Shown here: in pieces, positions 1 to 8,098 of the stretch
How the letters are laid out: the number at the start of each line of letters is the position of its first letter
Numbering within the stretch: the stretch's first letter is position 1
Origin: Thalassobaculum sp965228445
GTDB taxonomy: Bacteria; Pseudomonadota; Alphaproteobacteria; Thalassobaculales; Thalassobaculaceae
NCBI GenBank assembly: GCA_965228445.1
Contig: OZ245813.1
Span: 2,480,001-2,544,000, forward strand
Direction: 5' to 3'
Length of the DNA: 64,000 nt
Position numbers and translations under genes: made by a program
Notes under the pieces: generated by a model
Database searches by the model: none
What the model was told of the DNA's origin: nothing
The model's input: only the letters and a program-made list of their open reading frames with translations

Positions 1-546
1 AGCTGCTACGGCCTCGCCGGCGGCATCGGCAGCGCCTCGCGGGTGGTGCGGGTCAGCAGGCGCGACTACACGCTGGGGGTGCTCGCCCTGTGCAACATGG
101 GACGTCTGGCCGATCTGCGGGTCGACGGCCGGGCGGTCGGCCCGGCGATCGCCGAACGGATCGCGGCGGACGGCGGCGACGCGGAAAAAGGCTCGATCAT
201 CGTCCTGATCGCCACCGACGCGCCGCTGGACAGCCGCCAGCTCCGCCGCATCGCCACGCGGGCCGGCGCGGGCATCGTGCGCACCGGCTCGCATCTCGGC
301 TCCGGCAGCGGCGACATCGCGCTCGCCGTCTCCACCGCCGAGCCGATCCCGCACGCGCCGAAAAACAACAAGGTGATCACCCGCCGCGTGCTGCACGAGG
401 ATGCCCTCGACCGCGTCTTCCGCGCCACCATCGAGGCGACGGAAGAGGCGATCCTCAACGCCCTGCTCGCGGCCCGGCCGCGCACGGGCAAGCAGGGCCG
501 GAGCCGGCGGTCGCTCGCGGAATTCGCGGAGCTGCTGGCTCCTTAG
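1..546 (+). CDS. P1/S58 family peptidase (DmpA-like aminopeptidase), 5'-truncated
   Basis: The frame is open from base 1, so the N-terminus lies outside the window; about 181 C-terminal residues are visible. DmpA-type enzymes are Ntn-hydrolases that cut themselves before a Ser, which becomes the N-terminal nucleophile of the beta subunit. The visible part has the GGIGSASRVV and YTLGVL segments of the alpha subunit. It then has the Gly-Ser of the GSIIVLIATDAP motif (Ser codon 193-195), which matches the family cleavage site, and the downstream RTGSHLGSGSGDIALA motif. In the family it releases N-terminal D- or beta-amino acids from small peptides; the substrate here is unknown. The stop is followed by a palindromic repeat rather than a clear terminator. 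Confidence 0.88.
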   Translation, partial: SCYGLAGGIGSASRVVRVSRRDYTLGVLALCNMGRLADLRVDGRAVGPAIAERIAADGGDAEKGSIIVLIATDAPLDSRQLRRIATRAGAGIVRTGSHLGSGSGDIALAVSTAEPIPHAPKNNKVITRRVLHEDALDRVFRATIEATEEAILNALLAARPRTGKQGRSRRSLAEFAELLAP

Positions 547-558
547 CCCCGCCCCTAA

Positions 559-634
559 CGTCATCCCGAACTCGTTTCGGGACCATGCTGCGGACCCGTC
601 GGAGCCTCGATCCTGGATCAAGTCCAGGATGACG
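559..634. repeat. intergenic palindromic repeat
   Basis: The element begins CGTCATCC and ends GGATGACG, an 8-bp terminal inverted repeat. It contains two internal hairpins, TCCCGAA..TTTCGGGA and TCCTGGA..TCCAGGA. This is the look of the REP-like elements scattered between genes in alphaproteobacteria. It sits between the convergent peptidase and CoA-transferase genes and could fold as a transcript end on either strand. Confidence 0.7.
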
Positions 635-657
635 GTTAGGTCTGGAAGAGCGGCCGC

Positions 658-1875
658 CTACCCCGCCGCCCCCGCGACGATGCCGTCATCATGCAGCTTG
701 CCGATCGCGCCGCTGTCGAGGCCGAGCGCCTCGGCCAGCACCTGGTCGGTGTGCTGCCCCAGGGCCGGCGCCGGTGCCACGGGAAGACGCTCCAGGCTGC
801 GGAAATCGATCGGCGAGCCGGGGGTGAGCACCTCGCCCACCTCGGGATGCCGCACGGTCTGGAACAGCGGGTTCTTCTCCGAGGCCCGCCAGTCGTCGGC
901 CAGCATCTGGCCCACGGTCTGATATGGTCCCCAGGTCACGCCCGCCTCGGTCAGCGCGGCGCCGACGGCGTCCAGCGAATGCTCGCCGCACCATTTCTCG
1001 ATCAGGGCGAACAGCACCTTGCGCCATTCGAAGCGCTGGCCTTCGTCGGAGAAATCCGCCCCAAGCGCCGTTTCCAGCCCGGCGACCGTCTGCTCGATCC
1101 CGGCGACCCGGCACAGGCCCTTCCACTGTTTCACCGTGATGGCGGAGATCATCACCCGGCGGCCGTCAGCCGTGCCGAAATCTCGCCCGAAGGCACCATA
1201 GAGGTCGTTGCCGATCGGCCCGCGATCGACGCCGTTGCGCTGCACCTCGCCGATCTGGCCCATGTTGCCGACCATCGCCATGGCGACGTCGCTCAGCGCC
1301 ACTTCGGCACGGCCGCCCTTGCCGGTACGCTTGCGCCGGTCGACCGAGGCGACGATGGCCAGCGCCGCATGCAGGCCGCAGCCGACATCCCAGGCCGGCA
1401 GCACGTTGTTCACCGGCGTGGTGTCCGGTCCGGTCAGGTGCGGATAGCCGACCGCGCAGTTGATCGTGTAATCGACGGCGGGCGAGCCGTCCGGGCTGCC
1501 CTTCACGGCAACGGAGATGGCGTCCGCCCGCTTCTCCTCCAGCACCTCCTGGGACAGCCAGGGCAGGCCGGCGAAATTGGTCAGCAGGATGCCCGCATCG
1601 TCGCCCGGCCGGGTGGCGAGGGTCTGCACCAGCTCGCGGCCGCGCGGGTCGCGCAGGTTCACCGCCACCGACTTCTTGCCCTTGTTCAACCCGGCCCAGT
1701 ACAGGCTGCGACCGGTCTCCTGCGACAGGGGCCAGCGGTTGTAGTCGAGGCCGCCGCCGATCATGTCGACCCGGATCACCTCGGCTCCGAGCTGCGCCAG
1801 GGTCATGGCGGCGAGCGGGGCGGCGACGAAGGCGGATGCCTCGACGATGCTGAGGCGGTCGAGAAGGTCGTACAC
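658..1875 (-). CDS. CaiB/BaiF family III CoA-transferase, 2-methylfumaryl-CoA isomerase-like
   Basis: The 405-residue protein has the usual length of family III CoA-transferases. The N-terminal segment SAFVAAPLAAMTLAQLGAEV, then GGGLDYNRWP, WAGLNKGKKS and LPAWDVGCGLHAALAI, resemble 2-methylfumaryl-CoA isomerase (Mct), the intramolecular C1-C4 CoA transfer enzyme first known from the 3-hydroxypropionate cycle, more than formyl-CoA transferase or CaiB. No other gene of that pathway is nearby, so the substrate is inferred from these segments alone. It could instead act on another dicarboxylic acyl-CoA. It stands alone, convergent with the upstream peptidase. Family membership is secure; the subfamily is tentative. 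Confidence 0.8.
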   Translation of the reverse strand: MYDLLDRLSIVEASAFVAAPLAAMTLAQLGAEVIRVDMIGGGLDYNRWPLSQETGRSLYWAGLNKGKKSVAVNLRDPRGRELVQTLATRPGDDAGILLTNFAGLPWLSQEVLEEKRADAISVAVKGSPDGSPAVDYTINCAVGYPHLTGPDTTPVNNVLPAWDVGCGLHAALAIVASVDRRKRTGKGGRAEVALSDVAMAMVGNMGQIGEVQRNGVDRGPIGNDLYGAFGRDFGTADGRRVMISAITVKQWKGLCRVAGIEQTVAGLETALGADFSDEGQRFEWRKVLFALIEKWCGEHSLDAVGAALTEAGVTWGPYQTVGQMLADDWRASEKNPLFQTVRHPEVGEVLTPGSPIDFRSLERLPVAPAPALGQHTDQVLAEALGLDSGAIGKLHDDGIVAGAAG

Positions 1876-1971
1876 GGACGGTCTCCGGATGGGGGGACAA
1901 GGACGGGTGCCGACCTTACGGAAGGTCGGGCGTCCGTGTCAGTACCTCAACTTCGTCGCCCCGCCACGGGC

Positions 1972-3651
1972 CTATTGCGGGGCGACCCGATAGACGGTGA
2001 TGTCGATGTCCCGGCCGCGGGAGTAGTTCAGGCCGTGCACCTCGCCCGCCGCCTCGACGGTGAGGCCGAGCGCCTCGGCGCCGGCCAGGAAGTCGTCCTG
2101 CTGGCGCCGCTCCACCACCGCGACCGCGCAGATCGGATTCTCGGCCAGGGTATCGAGCGCGCCGGAGGCATCGCTCAGGCGGGTCTCGGTGCCGTGAACG
2201 AAGACCATGCTCGGCTCGGAGAAGCCAGCGGTGACCAGCGGGCCGGTCTCGCAGCTTCCGGCCTTGGCGATCACCGGCTGCAGGGCGCGGGCGATCCACA
2301 GCCGGTCGAGCGACGGCGCCACCACGGCGAAGGTCAGGCCGTAGAACACGCAGATCCCGACCGCCAGCTGCACCAGCCGGGCCAGCGACAGCTCCGTCAC
2401 GAACCGCACCATCAGGGCCACGACCACTAGGCCGACCCCGCTGGCGGCGATGGTCGATGGCGTCACCGTGCCCGCCAGATGGATCTTGGCGGCGACCGGG
2501 ACGGCGGCAACCGCGAGACTGACCAGCACGGCGATCGCACCCAACACCCGCTGGGCGATCCGCCCCTTGCCGCCGGCGACCAGCCCGGTGCCGGTCGCCA
2601 GGAACAGCCCGGTCAGCACCGCCATGGCCGGATAGGTCGGGAAGGTGTAGTGCGGCAGCTTGGTCGCCACCGCCTCGAACACGACGAAGGTCGGCACGAT
2701 CCAGCAGATCAGGAAGCGGATGTCGGGAGAGACCCGACGGGTCCAGGCCAGCATCGCCCCGCCGGCGGCCAGCGCCGTCCCCGGCCAGAACACCAGCAGG
2801 AAGAACAGGCTGTGATAGCCCGGCGGCGCACCGTGGGAATCGTCGCCGCGCGCCACCTTGCCCAGCAGCGCGTGACCGATCGATTCCTGCAGGAAGCCGG
2901 GGCCGACCTTCATCGAGATGGCGATCACCCAGGGGGCGACCACGGCGACGCTCAGGGCGATGCCGGGGAGCCAGTACAGCCGGCGCAGCAACTCGCGATC
3001 CCGGTTCCACAGACACCAGGCGGCGATCGTGGTGCCGGCCACCAGGGTGACGATCGGGCCCTTTATCAGCAGTCCGAGGCCGTGGAACAGCCAGAACGCC
3101 GCCGGCGATCGAAGTCCGCCGTCAAAGAAACCGCCAGGCCGGTCGGGATGGGTGGCGATGCGGTGCAGGGCGATCTGCGCCGCCAGGATCGCCGCCACCA
3201 GCAGGGCGTCGGTCTTCGCTGTGCGCGCCTCCACGCTGGTGATCAGCGCCAGGGCCATGACGATCCCCGCCGCGACGCCCGCGGTTCCGCCGCCGAGCCG
3301 TCCCGCCAGCCAGGCGGTCATCGCGACGATGCCGATGGCCGCCAGCAGCGACGGCATGCGATAGGCCCAGATCCCGGCGTCGGCCCCTCCACCGAGCACC
3401 TGGGCGCTGGCCGCCTGCAGCCAGTAGGTCCCGATCGGCTTCACATGGCGCGGCACGTCCTGGAACCGGATATCGACCAGATCGCCGGTCTCCAGCATCT
3501 GCCGTGATGCCTGGGCGTAGCGGGCCTCGTCGCGGTCCATCGCCGGGATCTGGAAGATCCCCGGCATCAGGGCCGCCACCGCGATCACCAGGACCAGCAG
3601 CCATTGGCGAGGCGACAGGGCATTCGGTGCCTGGGGCACATCGGGCATCAT
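1972..3651 (-). CDS. ArnT/PMT-family membrane glycosyltransferase
   Basis: The 559-residue integral membrane protein has about a dozen hydrophobic segments. The family signature follows the first transmembrane helix: DRDEARYAQASR with its acidic catalytic-region residues, then KPIGTYWLQAA. Such enzymes (ArnT, dolichyl-P-mannose:protein mannosyltransferases) transfer a sugar from a polyprenyl-phosphate carrier to lipid A, protein or another acceptor on the periplasmic side. The start overlaps the stop of the upstream GT2 gene by 4 nt, implying translational coupling. That GT2 probably makes its polyprenyl-P-sugar donor. The sugar and acceptor cannot be read from sequence. Confidence 0.88.
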   Translation of the reverse strand: MMPDVPQAPNALSPRQWLLVLVIAVAALMPGIFQIPAMDRDEARYAQASRQMLETGDLVDIRFQDVPRHVKPIGTYWLQAASAQVLGGGADAGIWAYRMPSLLAAIGIVAMTAWLAGRLGGGTAGVAAGIVMALALITSVEARTAKTDALLVAAILAAQIALHRIATHPDRPGGFFDGGLRSPAAFWLFHGLGLLIKGPIVTLVAGTTIAAWCLWNRDRELLRRLYWLPGIALSVAVVAPWVIAISMKVGPGFLQESIGHALLGKVARGDDSHGAPPGYHSLFFLLVFWPGTALAAGGAMLAWTRRVSPDIRFLICWIVPTFVVFEAVATKLPHYTFPTYPAMAVLTGLFLATGTGLVAGGKGRIAQRVLGAIAVLVSLAVAAVPVAAKIHLAGTVTPSTIAASGVGLVVVALMVRFVTELSLARLVQLAVGICVFYGLTFAVVAPSLDRLWIARALQPVIAKAGSCETGPLVTAGFSEPSMVFVHGTETRLSDASGALDTLAENPICAVAVVERRQQDDFLAGAEALGLTVEAAGEVHGLNYSRGRDIDITVYRVAPQ

Positions 3652-4460
3652 GGCGCGCGATCCGCTTCCGCAACGGGGTTGGCGCCGACGGTCGTACGGC
3701 GCAGGAGCCAGACCACGCCGAGCAGGTCGACGATCCCGACCAGGGCGCGGCCGATATTGGTGTATTTCGACCGACCGGCCATGCGCGGCCGGTCGTCGAC
3801 GGAGACATGCAGCGTGCCGTATCCGTAGCGCTTGGTCAGCGCCGGCATGTAGCGGTGCAGGCTGTCGAAATAGGGGAAGGCCAGGAACAGCGGCCGCGGC
3901 ACCACCTTCAGGCCGCAGGCAGTGTCCGGGCAGTCGTCGCGCAGCAGCAGCCGGCGCACGCCATTGCCGATGCGCGAGGCGATCAGCCGGCGGATGCCGG
4001 CGGTGCGCCGGCGCCGGATGCCGGCGACGAGCCCCACTTCGCCCACCCTGGTCGCGTCGATCCGCGAGGCCATGGCGACCACGTCGGCCGGGTCGTTCTC
4101 GCCGTCGCCGTCGATCGTCGCCATCCAGAGCGATGTGGCCGCCATGGCCCCGGTGCGCAGGGCCGCACTCTTGCCCGAGCGGGCGGCGTGGCGGATCAGG
4201 GTGATGCGGCTGTCGGTCCCGGCGAGGCCCTCGACGATGCCGTCGGTGCCGTCGCGGCTGCCGTCATCGACGACGATCACCTCCACCCGGTAGGCGGCCC
4301 CGACCTTGTCGAGGATCTCCTGCAGCAGGGCGGCGATGGCGCCGGCCTCGTCGCAGACGGGCACGATCACGCTCAAGGCCGGCGCGCCTGGGGCGGGCGC
4401 GCCTGGGGCGGGCACACTTGCAGCGGGCTCGGAGGGAACGGCGGGGTGGGTATCGGACAT
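3648..4460 (-). CDS. glycosyltransferase family 2, polyprenyl-phosphate sugar synthase-like
   Basis: The 270-residue protein has a GT-A fold. After a Pro/Ala-rich N-terminus with PAPGAPAPGAPA low complexity (residues 18-29) comes SVIVPVCDE, the nucleotide-binding VVDDGSRDGT and the DGDGENDPADV motif. The last resembles the metal-binding region of dolichol-phosphate glucosyl/mannosyltransferases. One hydrophobic segment near the C-terminus (RALVGIVDLLGVVWLL) could anchor it in the membrane. It likely charges a polyprenyl phosphate with a hexose at the cytoplasmic face for the coupled ArnT-like enzyme, which overlaps it by 4 nt. ArnC and GtrB usually have two C-terminal helices; here only one is clear. 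Confidence 0.88.
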   Translation of the reverse strand: MSDTHPAVPSEPAASVPAPGAPAPGAPALSVIVPVCDEAGAIAALLQEILDKVGAAYRVEVIVVDDGSRDGTDGIVEGLAGTDSRITLIRHAARSGKSAALRTGAMAATSLWMATIDGDGENDPADVVAMASRIDATRVGEVGLVAGIRRRRTAGIRRLIASRIGNGVRRLLLRDDCPDTACGLKVVPRPLFLAFPYFDSLHRYMPALTKRYGYGTLHVSVDDRPRMAGRSKYTNIGRALVGIVDLLGVVWLLRRTTVGANPVAEADRAP

Positions 4461-4562
4461 CGGCCGGTCGCACGGTCAGGTTACGGCGCCTCTCCTAGCA
4501 GATACGCGCGGACAAGGCGATGGCGAACCCCGGGGATGAACCCGGGAACCGTCTCCACCGCC

Positions 4563-5609
4563 TCAGCATTCCTCGCCCCGCAGTCGCCGGAACAGCGCCA
4601 TGAAGTTGGCGACGCAGGCCGCCTGGGTGAACTCGGCGGCATGACGGGCGCTCCCGGCCTCCACCAGCCGATCGGCCAGGCCCGGCTCCTCCATCACCCG
4701 GCGCAGGGCGTCGCGCAGGGCGCCGACCTCTCCCTTCGGGACAACCAGCCCGTCCTCGCCGTCGCGCACGAACTCGGCGGGGCCGTCCGCGTCGGTGGTC
4801 ACCAGCGGCTTGCCGTAGGCCCAGGCCTCCAAGGTGACCGTGCCGAACGGCTCGTGGCGCGAGGGGAAGGCGACGATGTCGCAGCTCCGGAAGAACGCGC
4901 CGGTATCGCGGCGCCAGCCGAGGAAGGTCACCCGGTCGGCGATCCCGAGGTCACCGGCCATCGCCTTCAGTGCCGCCTCCTCGGGCCCGCTGCCGGCGAT
5001 CCAGAGATGCACCTTCGGCAGGTCGACGGCCGCCTGCATCAGCACGTCGAACCCCTTCACCTTGTGCAGGCGCGACGGGGTGAAGACGACGGTCGCCCCC
5101 TCCGGCACGCCCAGGGCGGCGCGGTCGGCCGCTGGGCTGTCGTCGCACTCGGCGAAATTGGCGATCACGCTGCAGCGGTCTTCCGGCCAGCCGTTCTCGA
5201 TCACATGCCGGCGGATGCCTTCGGTGATGCAGACCAGGTGATCGCAGTTCCGGAAGTATTTCAGGTCGTAGAAGCCGCCCAGGCGGGCGACCTTGGCGTG
5301 GTCGCCGTCGGGCATGAAGGCGCTGGCCCGGCTCATGTAGGACAGCACGACCTCCGGCCTGAATTCGGCCACGACGCGGCGCAGGGCCGGCTTGGTGCGG
5401 AAATCGAGCCAGGAGCCGAAGGGGGCCTCGGAAACGCGCACACCGCCGGCTTCCAGATCGGCGCGGCGCGGCGGGTTGGGCCGGATCACCGCGCGGGAAT
5501 CCTCCCCCGCCGCGGCGAGGGCGTTGGCCAGGGTGACGAAGAAGGTCTCGGCCCCGCCATTGGCGGCACCGGCGAGGATCGAGAGGATGCGCACGGGCTC
5601 GGTCCGCAT
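4563..5609 (-). CDS. glycosyltransferase family 4 (GT-B)
   Basis: The 348-residue GT-B enzyme starts MRTEPVRILSILAGAANGGAE, with the N-terminal loop typical of GT4. The C-terminal GT1-type domain shows VVFTPSRLHKVKGFDVL, GSGPEEAALKAMA, and the nucleotide-sugar contact region PSRHEPFGTVTLEAWAYG. The frame stays open up to 5657, but that start would overlap the upstream MFS gene, so the ATG at 5607-5609 is preferred. It probably transfers a hexose to a glycolipid or cell-surface glycan. It runs in the same direction as the MFS gene above and the GT2/ArnT pair below, with about 100 bp to the latter. Confidence 0.88.
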   Translation of the reverse strand: MRTEPVRILSILAGAANGGAETFFVTLANALAAAGEDSRAVIRPNPPRRADLEAGGVRVSEAPFGSWLDFRTKPALRRVVAEFRPEVVLSYMSRASAFMPDGDHAKVARLGGFYDLKYFRNCDHLVCITEGIRRHVIENGWPEDRCSVIANFAECDDSPAADRAALGVPEGATVVFTPSRLHKVKGFDVLMQAAVDLPKVHLWIAGSGPEEAALKAMAGDLGIADRVTFLGWRRDTGAFFRSCDIVAFPSRHEPFGTVTLEAWAYGKPLVTTDADGPAEFVRDGEDGLVVPKGEVGALRDALRRVMEEPGLADRLVEAGSARHAAEFTQAACVANFMALFRRLRGEEC

Positions 5610-5628
5610 GGGTGTCGGTCGGGCCGCA

Positions 5629-6819
5629 CTATGGCCTTGGCCGCCGCACCCACACAAGGTCGATGGCCAGGGCCAGGGCCATCAGCCCGGCGGCGATGGC
5701 GAAGATCAGCGGATAGGACCCGACCCGGTCGTACAGGGCGGAGAAGCCGTAGGCGCCCGCCGCCTGCCCGACCGCGAAGGCCATGGCCGCCCGCCCCCAG
5801 GTGCCGAGCCGGGCGACCGGATCCTCCACCAGGTCGTGCACCCGGCCGAGGACCAGCGGCACCACGCCGGGAATGGAGGCCCCGCCCACCACCGCGGAGA
5901 CGAACAGGCCGATCTCGCCGACATCGACCGCCAAGGCCGCGACCGCAACGCCGACCACCACCAGGTAGAGCCGCAGCCCGGCGGCGAAGCCGATGCGGTC
6001 GGCCAGACGCCCCGCCAGGGTCGGCCCGCAGGCGGCGCCGATGCCGAGCGCGATCCAGACCGCCGCCCCAAGGGCGAAGCTCCGCTCCAGCCCGCGCACC
6101 ACGAAGTCCACCAGCAGCACCATATGCGGCACCAGCCCGGCGGCGATCAGCCCGTAGACCGCCAGCAGGGCGATGACCGCTCCGCCCGACGCGGCCCGCG
6201 CGCCGCCGACACGGCGCGGCCCGCCGGCATCCGGCCACCAGGTCCAGACCAGCAGGGTCAGCACCGCGCAGAGCCCGCCGAGCGCCAGCCAGGTCTGCTC
6301 CAGCCCGACCTGCAGCAGAGCCGGGACCAGCGTGCCGGAGATGGCGATGCCGAGGCCGACACCGGTGAAGATCAGCCCGCCGGCCAGCCCGCGCCGGCCC
6401 TGGGGCACCTGGGCCAGGGCGGTGGGAGCGGCCACGACCATCAGCGCGCCGCCGGCGATCCCGGCCACCAGGCGCCACACGAAGACCCACAGGAAGCCGA
6501 GCGGCTCGGCGCAGACCAGCAGGGAGACGGCCGAGGCCGCCATCGACCAGCGCAGCACCGGCACCGCCCCGAACCGGGCCGACAGCCGGTTGCCGGCCAC
6601 CGCCCCGGCCAGGTAGCCGAGCAGATTCGCCGCCCCGAGATACAGGGCGGCGGCCGGCGCGAACCACCCGGCCTCGACCACCGCCGGAATCAGCGGGGTA
6701 TAGGCGAACCGCGCCAGGCCGATGCCGACCAGCATGGCGGCGCACCCCGCCGCAACCGCCCGCCAGGGCATCCCGTCGCTCGTCTGTGTCATGCTCACCG
6801 CCTCGCTCATGACCGCCAA
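5629..6819 (-). CDS. YbfB/YjiJ family MFS transporter
   Basis: The 396-residue protein has 12 predicted hydrophobic helices. The first helix, GIGLARFAYTPLIPAVVEAG, and the following YLGAANLLGYLAGA are typical of the YbfB/YjiJ (MFS_4) group of putative exporters. There are alternative in-frame ATG starts at residues 4 and 10, and the first helix begins after all three. A LysR regulator lies 66 bp upstream in the same direction, a common arrangement for this family, so the two probably form one unit. Substrate unknown. Confidence 0.87.
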   Translation of the reverse strand: MAVMSEAVSMTQTSDGMPWRAVAAGCAAMLVGIGLARFAYTPLIPAVVEAGWFAPAAALYLGAANLLGYLAGAVAGNRLSARFGAVPVLRWSMAASAVSLLVCAEPLGFLWVFVWRLVAGIAGGALMVVAAPTALAQVPQGRRGLAGGLIFTGVGLGIAISGTLVPALLQVGLEQTWLALGGLCAVLTLLVWTWWPDAGGPRRVGGARAASGGAVIALLAVYGLIAAGLVPHMVLLVDFVVRGLERSFALGAAVWIALGIGAACGPTLAGRLADRIGFAAGLRLYLVVVGVAVAALAVDVGEIGLFVSAVVGGASIPGVVPLVLGRVHDLVEDPVARLGTWGRAAMAFAVGQAAGAYGFSALYDRVGSYPLIFAIAAGLMALALAIDLVWVRRPRP

Positions 6820-6885
6820 GCTAGGCGCGCACCGATCTCACGAGAAGCGAATTGATCCGATACCGGCGATCTCCGCGGGAGATAC

Positions 6886-7770
6886 CTACTCGGCCGCGAC
6901 CGCCCGGGCGGGCCCGGCCGCGGTGGCGATCAGCGCCGTCAGGGCGCTGGAGGCATGGCCGTCGCGCCGCCGGATGAACAGGGTCTCCACCAACCCGTCC
7001 TCCGGCGGCAGGCGATGGAGCTCGACCCGGCCCTCGGCCTCCGCGGCGGCGACGATGCCACGCGGCATCAGGGTGACGCCGAGACCGGCGGCCACGCTGC
7101 CGACGATCGCCTCGATGGTGCCGAATTCCAGGGTCCGCAGGCCGACGATGCCGCGCCGCGCCAGGATCTCCTCCAGGCGCTGACGGTAGGAACAGCCGGC
7201 CCGCAGCACCACGATCCGCACCTCGCGCCGGGCCGACAGCGCCTCGATGGCGCCGAGACCGGGCGGGGCCACCAGCACCAGTTCCTCGTGATACACCGTC
7301 TGCACCTCCAGCTCCGGATGGGCGACGGGACCGCAGACGAAACTGCCCTCCAGCTCGCCGGTCAGCACCCGCTCGATCAGTTCGCCCGTGGTGCCGGTGC
7401 GCAGGACCAGATCGACCTCGCGATGCGCGGCCACATAGGCGGCGAGCGGCCGCGACAGGTGCAGCGCCGCGGTCGTCTCCAGCGAGCCGACCACGAGGGA
7501 GCCGAAGGGGTGGCCGTCATCCTTGGCCGCCCGCCGCGCATCGGTCATCAGGACCGCGGCCCGGTGGGCGTAGGGCAGCAGCCGCTCACCCGCCGGGGTC
7601 AGGGCGACGCCGCGGCTGTGCCGGTCGAACAGCCGGACGCCCAGATCGTCCTCCAGCGCGCGGATCCGGGCGGTGACGTTGGACTGCACCGTCGCCAGCT
7701 CCTCGGCCGCCCGCTTCATGCCGCCGTGGCGGGCCACCGCCTCGAACACCTTCAGATCCTGCATATCCAT
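6886..7770 (-). CDS. LysR family transcriptional regulator
   Basis: The 294-residue protein has the N-terminal winged helix-turn-helix MDMQDLKVFEAVARHGG, followed by the recognition-helix region TVQSNVTARIRALEDDLG and LFDRHSRGVALTPAG. The LysR substrate-binding domain follows (GSLVVGSLETTAALHLSRPL and onward). The ATG at 7768-7770 is chosen because an AGGAG lies 6 nt upstream; an earlier in-frame start at 7806 lacks this. It is in line with the downstream MFS exporter and probably regulates it, itself and the opposite-strand small gene region. The effector is unknown. Confidence 0.92.
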   Translation of the reverse strand: MDMQDLKVFEAVARHGGMKRAAEELATVQSNVTARIRALEDDLGVRLFDRHSRGVALTPAGERLLPYAHRAAVLMTDARRAAKDDGHPFGSLVVGSLETTAALHLSRPLAAYVAAHREVDLVLRTGTTGELIERVLTGELEGSFVCGPVAHPELEVQTVYHEELVLVAPPGLGAIEALSARREVRIVVLRAGCSYRQRLEEILARRGIVGLRTLEFGTIEAIVGSVAAGLGVTLMPRGIVAAAEAEGRVELHRLPPEDGLVETLFIRRRDGHASSALTALIATAAGPARAVAAE

Positions 7771-7896
7771 GGCACGCTCCTGCCGCCAGGTGAGATCGCC
7801 GAACACGGACTATATCAGAACCAGCGATACCGAAAGCGGGCGGCCGTCACACGAATCGGCTATCGTATCGCCACCTTCGCAGCAGGGAGCGCGGTC

Positions 7897-8088
7897 ATGC
7901 GCCTGGACGACACGGTGACGGTCGAGTGCACGGATACCGACCAGAAGATGGAGGCGCAGGTGGTGCGGATGCAGGGCGACCGGGTCGACGTGATGGTGTC
8001 CGGCCTGATCCTGTCGCTGCGGCGCACCAAGCCGGGCCTCTATGTCGGTAGCCGCAGCGGCATGGAGTTCGTGCTCAAGACCAAGTAG
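7897..8088 (+). CDS. small hypothetical protein (63 aa)
   Basis: The reading frame starts with ATG behind a GGGAG box and encodes MRLDDTVTVECTDT at the start. The protein is rich in Val, Arg and Met and alternates hydrophobic and charged residues (VVRMQGDRVDVMVSGLILSL), suggesting a small beta-barrel. No signal peptide, helix or cysteine pair is seen; the single Cys is residue 11. It lies divergent from the LysR gene and convergent with the transglutaminase gene, only 10 bp from that gene's stop. I do not recognise a named family. It is probably real given its RBS and codon pattern. Confidence 0.7.
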   Translation: MRLDDTVTVECTDTDQKMEAQVVRMQGDRVDVMVSGLILSLRRTKPGLYVGSRSGMEFVLKTK

Positions 8089-8098
8089 AGGCGCTGGG

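Noticed and set aside
691..2430. Plus-strand open frame of 579 codons
   Set aside because: Opposite to the CoA-transferase and the ArnT-like gene; no domain.
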